This document shows, piece by piece, positions 14,057 to 16,588 of a DNA stretch of 16,588 nt. Where the stretch lies: positions 1-16,588 of the forward strand of contig JAITKS010000149.1 in NCBI GenBank assembly GCA_031278315.1, in the 5' to 3' direction. Each line of letters starts with the position of its first letter. Within the stretch, counting starts at the first letter, position 1. Position numbers and translations under genes: made by a program. Source of the stretch: Planctomycetaceae bacterium (GTDB taxonomy: Bacteria > Planctomycetota > Planctomycetia > Pirellulales > Thermoguttaceae). The notes beneath the pieces are model-generated. The model was not told the DNA's origin. It did no database searches and saw only the letters and a program-made list of their open reading frames with translations.

Positions 14057-14076
14057 AATATTCCACTGATATATTT
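14057..14076 (+). repeat. Copy of the short dispersed motif between hypothetical gene and methyltransferase
   Basis: Read on the + strand it is AATATTCCACTGATATATTT, very near the consensus. It fills much of the 55-bp gap and just touches the stop codon of the upstream gene. Confidence 0.6.
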
Positions 14077-15344
14077 CATTTTTTTTGGATTGTTATCTGA
14101 TTTCTTTTCAGTGCATCTTCACTTTGTTTTGGTGCGCCTTCCCATTGTTTCGGTATATCAAGATCAACATCCGAAATAATCTTACCCTCATCATTCCACT
14201 CAATCTGACGTCCATAAAGCCGATCCTGAACAACTGTACGATAAATTGCCGGATAACCATTAGGATGGAATTTTATTTCTACTCCTTTTTTAAGTATATC
14301 AAAGGTATCATGCGATTGCCAGTAAAATTGTCGAGACTTGTCCTTGTTGTTATAAAAGTTTTCCAGCTCACGCCGCTCTCCTTGTCCCATGATACCTTCA
14401 GCATAAGTCAATATCGATCCATTTTCATCAATAGACAAATTATATCCAGCTTTCCCCGTGTCAAAATGAATATCTCTGACTTTTCCGTCAATACATTGAA
14501 TTTCACCCCGTGATTCTTTTTGTGTTAGTTCCCAATTATAAAGTTGCATTAAATCACGAGGTCTTTTCATATTTGCCAGATATTCAATTCGCTTGAAAAC
14601 TGCATTTATTTTTTTGTCATTAATATTGGGTGATGTTATCGGCTTAAAAGAAAAAAACGTTTTAGTCTGATTATTATCTTTTTTCTTTGCGAGTTTTTCT
14701 TGTAAAAGGTGAGGTATTGTAGGAACCAGTACTTTGTTTTTGGTTACAAGATTCCATTCTTTTTTCTGAATAACATTTCCATTTTCATCCCATTTGACAC
14801 GTGATGAAATTAATTCGGCACCAATTTCATGGAAGAGATTGTAAACTAGAACGCTTTCAGTTGGTATTTCTTTTCTATTGAAATGTACTTCGCATCCGGT
14901 GTTACCATTACCGCCGATGATTCTGCCGAAATCTATAAAACGAACCATAACATGTTCAGGAGCATCAGATTGTTTGACATTTCTATAATATCTTACAATC
15001 GAATAATCCGCCCATGAAAAATATAAATTTGCATTAACATAACTAACATAAAAATTATAGTCACTTATACCATCGGGACCGTCCTTACTAACGGTTATAT
15101 TTATTATGGGTACGTGGTTATACGGCGTAAACATTTGATTCAGGTCGTCAGGTTCACCATTTTCAAAAATATCGGCGAATAATTTAGCTCTCTCAACAAA
15201 TCGATTAAATATTTTTTCGACATTTTCATCCTCGCCGCCCAATACAAAAAAATTAAACGATAGAGATAGAAAAATAATCACACTATATAATAATTGTCTG
15301 TAATAATATTTCATTGGTTTTAAGATTCTCAAAATTTTTTTCAT
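14076..15344 (-). CDS. Putative secreted protein with MORN/YwqK-like segments
   Basis: I do not recognise this 422-aa protein. It begins with basic residues and a hydrophobic stretch (about 18-36, LLYSVIIFLSLSFNFFVLGG), consistent with a signal peptide or a single membrane anchor. Two stretches resemble the short beta-hairpin repeats of MORN/YwqK-like proteins: VKWDENGNVIQKKEW near the middle, and EIKFHPNGYPAIYRT then GRQIEWNDEGKIISD near the C-terminus. Such repeats occur in many surface or toxin-associated proteins, but similarity this short does not fix a function. AAGGAAA lies 7 nt before ATG 15344, supporting that start. It begins 27 bp after the stop of the large DWRTQGDW protein, so the two are probably co-transcribed and may act together outside the cytosol. 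Confidence 0.72.
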   Translation of the reverse strand: MKKILRILKPMKYYYRQLLYSVIIFLSLSFNFFVLGGEDENVEKIFNRFVERAKLFADIFENGEPDDLNQMFTPYNHVPIINITVSKDGPDGISDYNFYVSYVNANLYFSWADYSIVRYYRNVKQSDAPEHVMVRFIDFGRIIGGNGNTGCEVHFNRKEIPTESVLVYNLFHEIGAELISSRVKWDENGNVIQKKEWNLVTKNKVLVPTIPHLLQEKLAKKKDNNQTKTFFSFKPITSPNINDKKINAVFKRIEYLANMKRPRDLMQLYNWELTQKESRGEIQCIDGKVRDIHFDTGKAGYNLSIDENGSILTYAEGIMGQGERRELENFYNNKDKSRQFYWQSHDTFDILKKGVEIKFHPNGYPAIYRTVVQDRLYGRQIEWNDEGKIISDVDLDIPKQWEGAPKQSEDALKRNQITIQKK

Positions 15345-15371
15345 ATCAAATTTCCTTTCATTTAAAGATTG

Positions 15372-16588
15372 TTACCATGTTTGTTTTGATTTCCCGTTAT
15401 CGAGAAATTTATAAAATTCGTTAGCGTTCCATTCAAATTTAGTTGCATTTTTACGTCCTAATTTTGTTCTTTCTTGCCAATAAAATTTTCCGTGTTTTAC
15501 TTTTCCAAATTCGATTTTTTCCCACCAATCGAAAAATTGCAGTTCTCTTATCATTTCAGCAACATCGGGTCGAACCATTTCTTCATCTGATGACGGCAGT
15601 TCGTGACGATACGATGGAATTTGTTTTGTTATTTTTAATTCTTCCGGTGCAATTGGCGAGTTATCTTTGATCTCTACAAATAAGCGGGTGAGAGTCAATA
15701 AATAGCGTCTGGATACGTTATAAAAACTTGTTGGTTTTTTATCACGCATTAAAAGTAAAAAATCAAGAGATTTTATACCCCACCAGTTTTTCGGTTGAAA
15801 GTTTATCAAAACATATTCCCATTCTGTTTCTTCACGCAGCTTTATTACATTATCGCGGCTGTCTGCAAGATTCATTTTATTGACAGGATCAAAAAAAACA
15901 CCGCTAACTATTGTGTTGAAAGAATACGAGGCATCTATGCGAATTACTACATATTCATCTTGTTCTACATTACAATAAAACCGTTTGTAAACTCCGCCCC
16001 AAAAATCACGTACCCGTAAACTAGCTTTATTGTCGATTTTTTTGAATATATCCTCAACTACTGTGTTATTTTTCTGCGGTTCATTCCAGAATACATTTTG
16101 TAATTTCATAGTTTTGACAGTAATTGTGTAATCGCGGAATCTATTGTTATCGTTATGACCGTCTTTGTTGAAAAAGTATAGTGACAAAATATAACTTCCT
16201 TTTGGGATTTTGAATACACCATAAAGATGCGGACCATCAAGAGACATCGGATATGCTTCTTTATGATCATCCCATTCTGCTTGTTTTCGACCGCCTAAAT
16301 CTTCGCATTGCAGCACGCGTTTATCATTGGATTCCAGCCATTGAACCCAACGCCGAATTTGATCACTTTTTTCCTGAAAGTTACGTCCTATGAAACCGAC
16401 AGCTTGCAATTGTTCCAGCCGATAGCCGCTAAACAAATCCATTCCCGCGCCTGCTTGTGCACAAAGAACAGCCGAATGCCGACCATAACGATCTATCCAA
16501 TCGCCTTGTGTCCGCCAGTCGTCGTTCAACGCTAAAATTTTTGGCGGAGACGCAAAATGAGATGTTTTCTGAAGTTTATAAAACATCG
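15372..16588 (-). CDS. C-terminal part of a large DWRTQGDW-type planctomycete protein (partial)
   Basis: The frame is open to the right edge and ends TAA at 15372. The ATG at 16586 is probably internal since no upstream sequence is visible. Over 400 residues are seen. Near the start of the fragment DDWRTQGDWIDRYGRHSAVL (22-41) is followed by GRKQAEWDDHKEAYPM and IPKGSYILSLYFFNKDGHND. I recall this arrangement from large, often exported planctomycete proteins of unknown function. A beta-sandwich-like middle (FYCNVEQDEYVVIRIDASYS, then VSGVFFDPV) could be a carbohydrate-binding-like module. The C-terminus has repeated Trp/aromatic residues (FFDWWEKIEF, KFYWQERTKLG). No catalytic motif is evident. 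It heads a probable operon with the 422-aa protein 27 bp downstream. Confidence 0.75.
   Translation of the reverse strand, partial: MFYKLQKTSHFASPPKILALNDDWRTQGDWIDRYGRHSAVLCAQAGAGMDLFSGYRLEQLQAVGFIGRNFQEKSDQIRRWVQWLESNDKRVLQCEDLGGRKQAEWDDHKEAYPMSLDGPHLYGVFKIPKGSYILSLYFFNKDGHNDNNRFRDYTITVKTMKLQNVFWNEPQKNNTVVEDIFKKIDNKASLRVRDFWGGVYKRFYCNVEQDEYVVIRIDASYSFNTIVSGVFFDPVNKMNLADSRDNVIKLREETEWEYVLINFQPKNWWGIKSLDFLLLMRDKKPTSFYNVSRRYLLTLTRLFVEIKDNSPIAPEELKITKQIPSYRHELPSSDEEMVRPDVAEMIRELQFFDWWEKIEFGKVKHGKFYWQERTKLGRKNATKFEWNANEFYKFLDNGKSKQTW

Overview
The window is visibly AT-rich and holds twelve confident protein genes plus the first codons of a probable thirteenth. All are on the minus strand, so transcription runs from high to low coordinates. 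I see no rRNA, tRNA, CRISPR array or transposase. Several proteins have a Planctomycetota flavour: the L10 N-terminus, a zinc-finger-less DnaJ/CbpA-type chaperone, a large protein with a DWRTQGDW…YGR motif, and frequent absence of Shine-Dalgarno sequences. I therefore infer an AT-rich planctomycete, possibly host-associated because of its long gene-poor spacers. This is recognition from memory, not a search result. About 73% of the window is coding, and less than that below 11.5 kb.

Layout in the direction of transcription. From 16588 to 13187 there is a tightly spaced group: the end of a large DWRTQGDW-type protein, a putative secreted protein with MORN/YwqK-like segments, and an orphan beta-class DNA methyltransferase. 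Next come a diverged protein resembling the DNA polymerase III sliding clamp (12940-11723) and a rhomboid protease with an added C-terminal helical tail (11540-10374). The ribosomal stalk cluster rplK-rplA-rplJ-rplL follows (10061-6327), preceded by a good sigma70-type promoter and ended by an intrinsic terminator. It is odd in two ways: its spacers are about 450-550 bp, and it is detached from secE/nusG upstream and from rpoBC downstream. Then come a TpsB/FhaC-type outer-membrane transporter (5471-3708) with no visible partner, a dnaJ/cbpA-like chaperone (3133-2192) and purD (1880-546). The 5' end of a further gene leaves the window at the left edge.

The most distinctive feature is in the spacers. 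They carry a family of 60-80 bp inverted-repeat elements built around the 16-bp palindrome TTTTTTGTACAAAAAA (3205-3282 and 6017-6091, with half-copies at 463-520 and 5952-6012). They also carry a separate short motif close to ATTTCACTGATATATTA, found about ten times in both orientations and always between genes. One half-element gives purD a plausible terminator. The chromosome therefore seems to have been colonised by small non-coding repeats. Another oddity is a pentapeptide-repeat tail on ribosomal protein L10.
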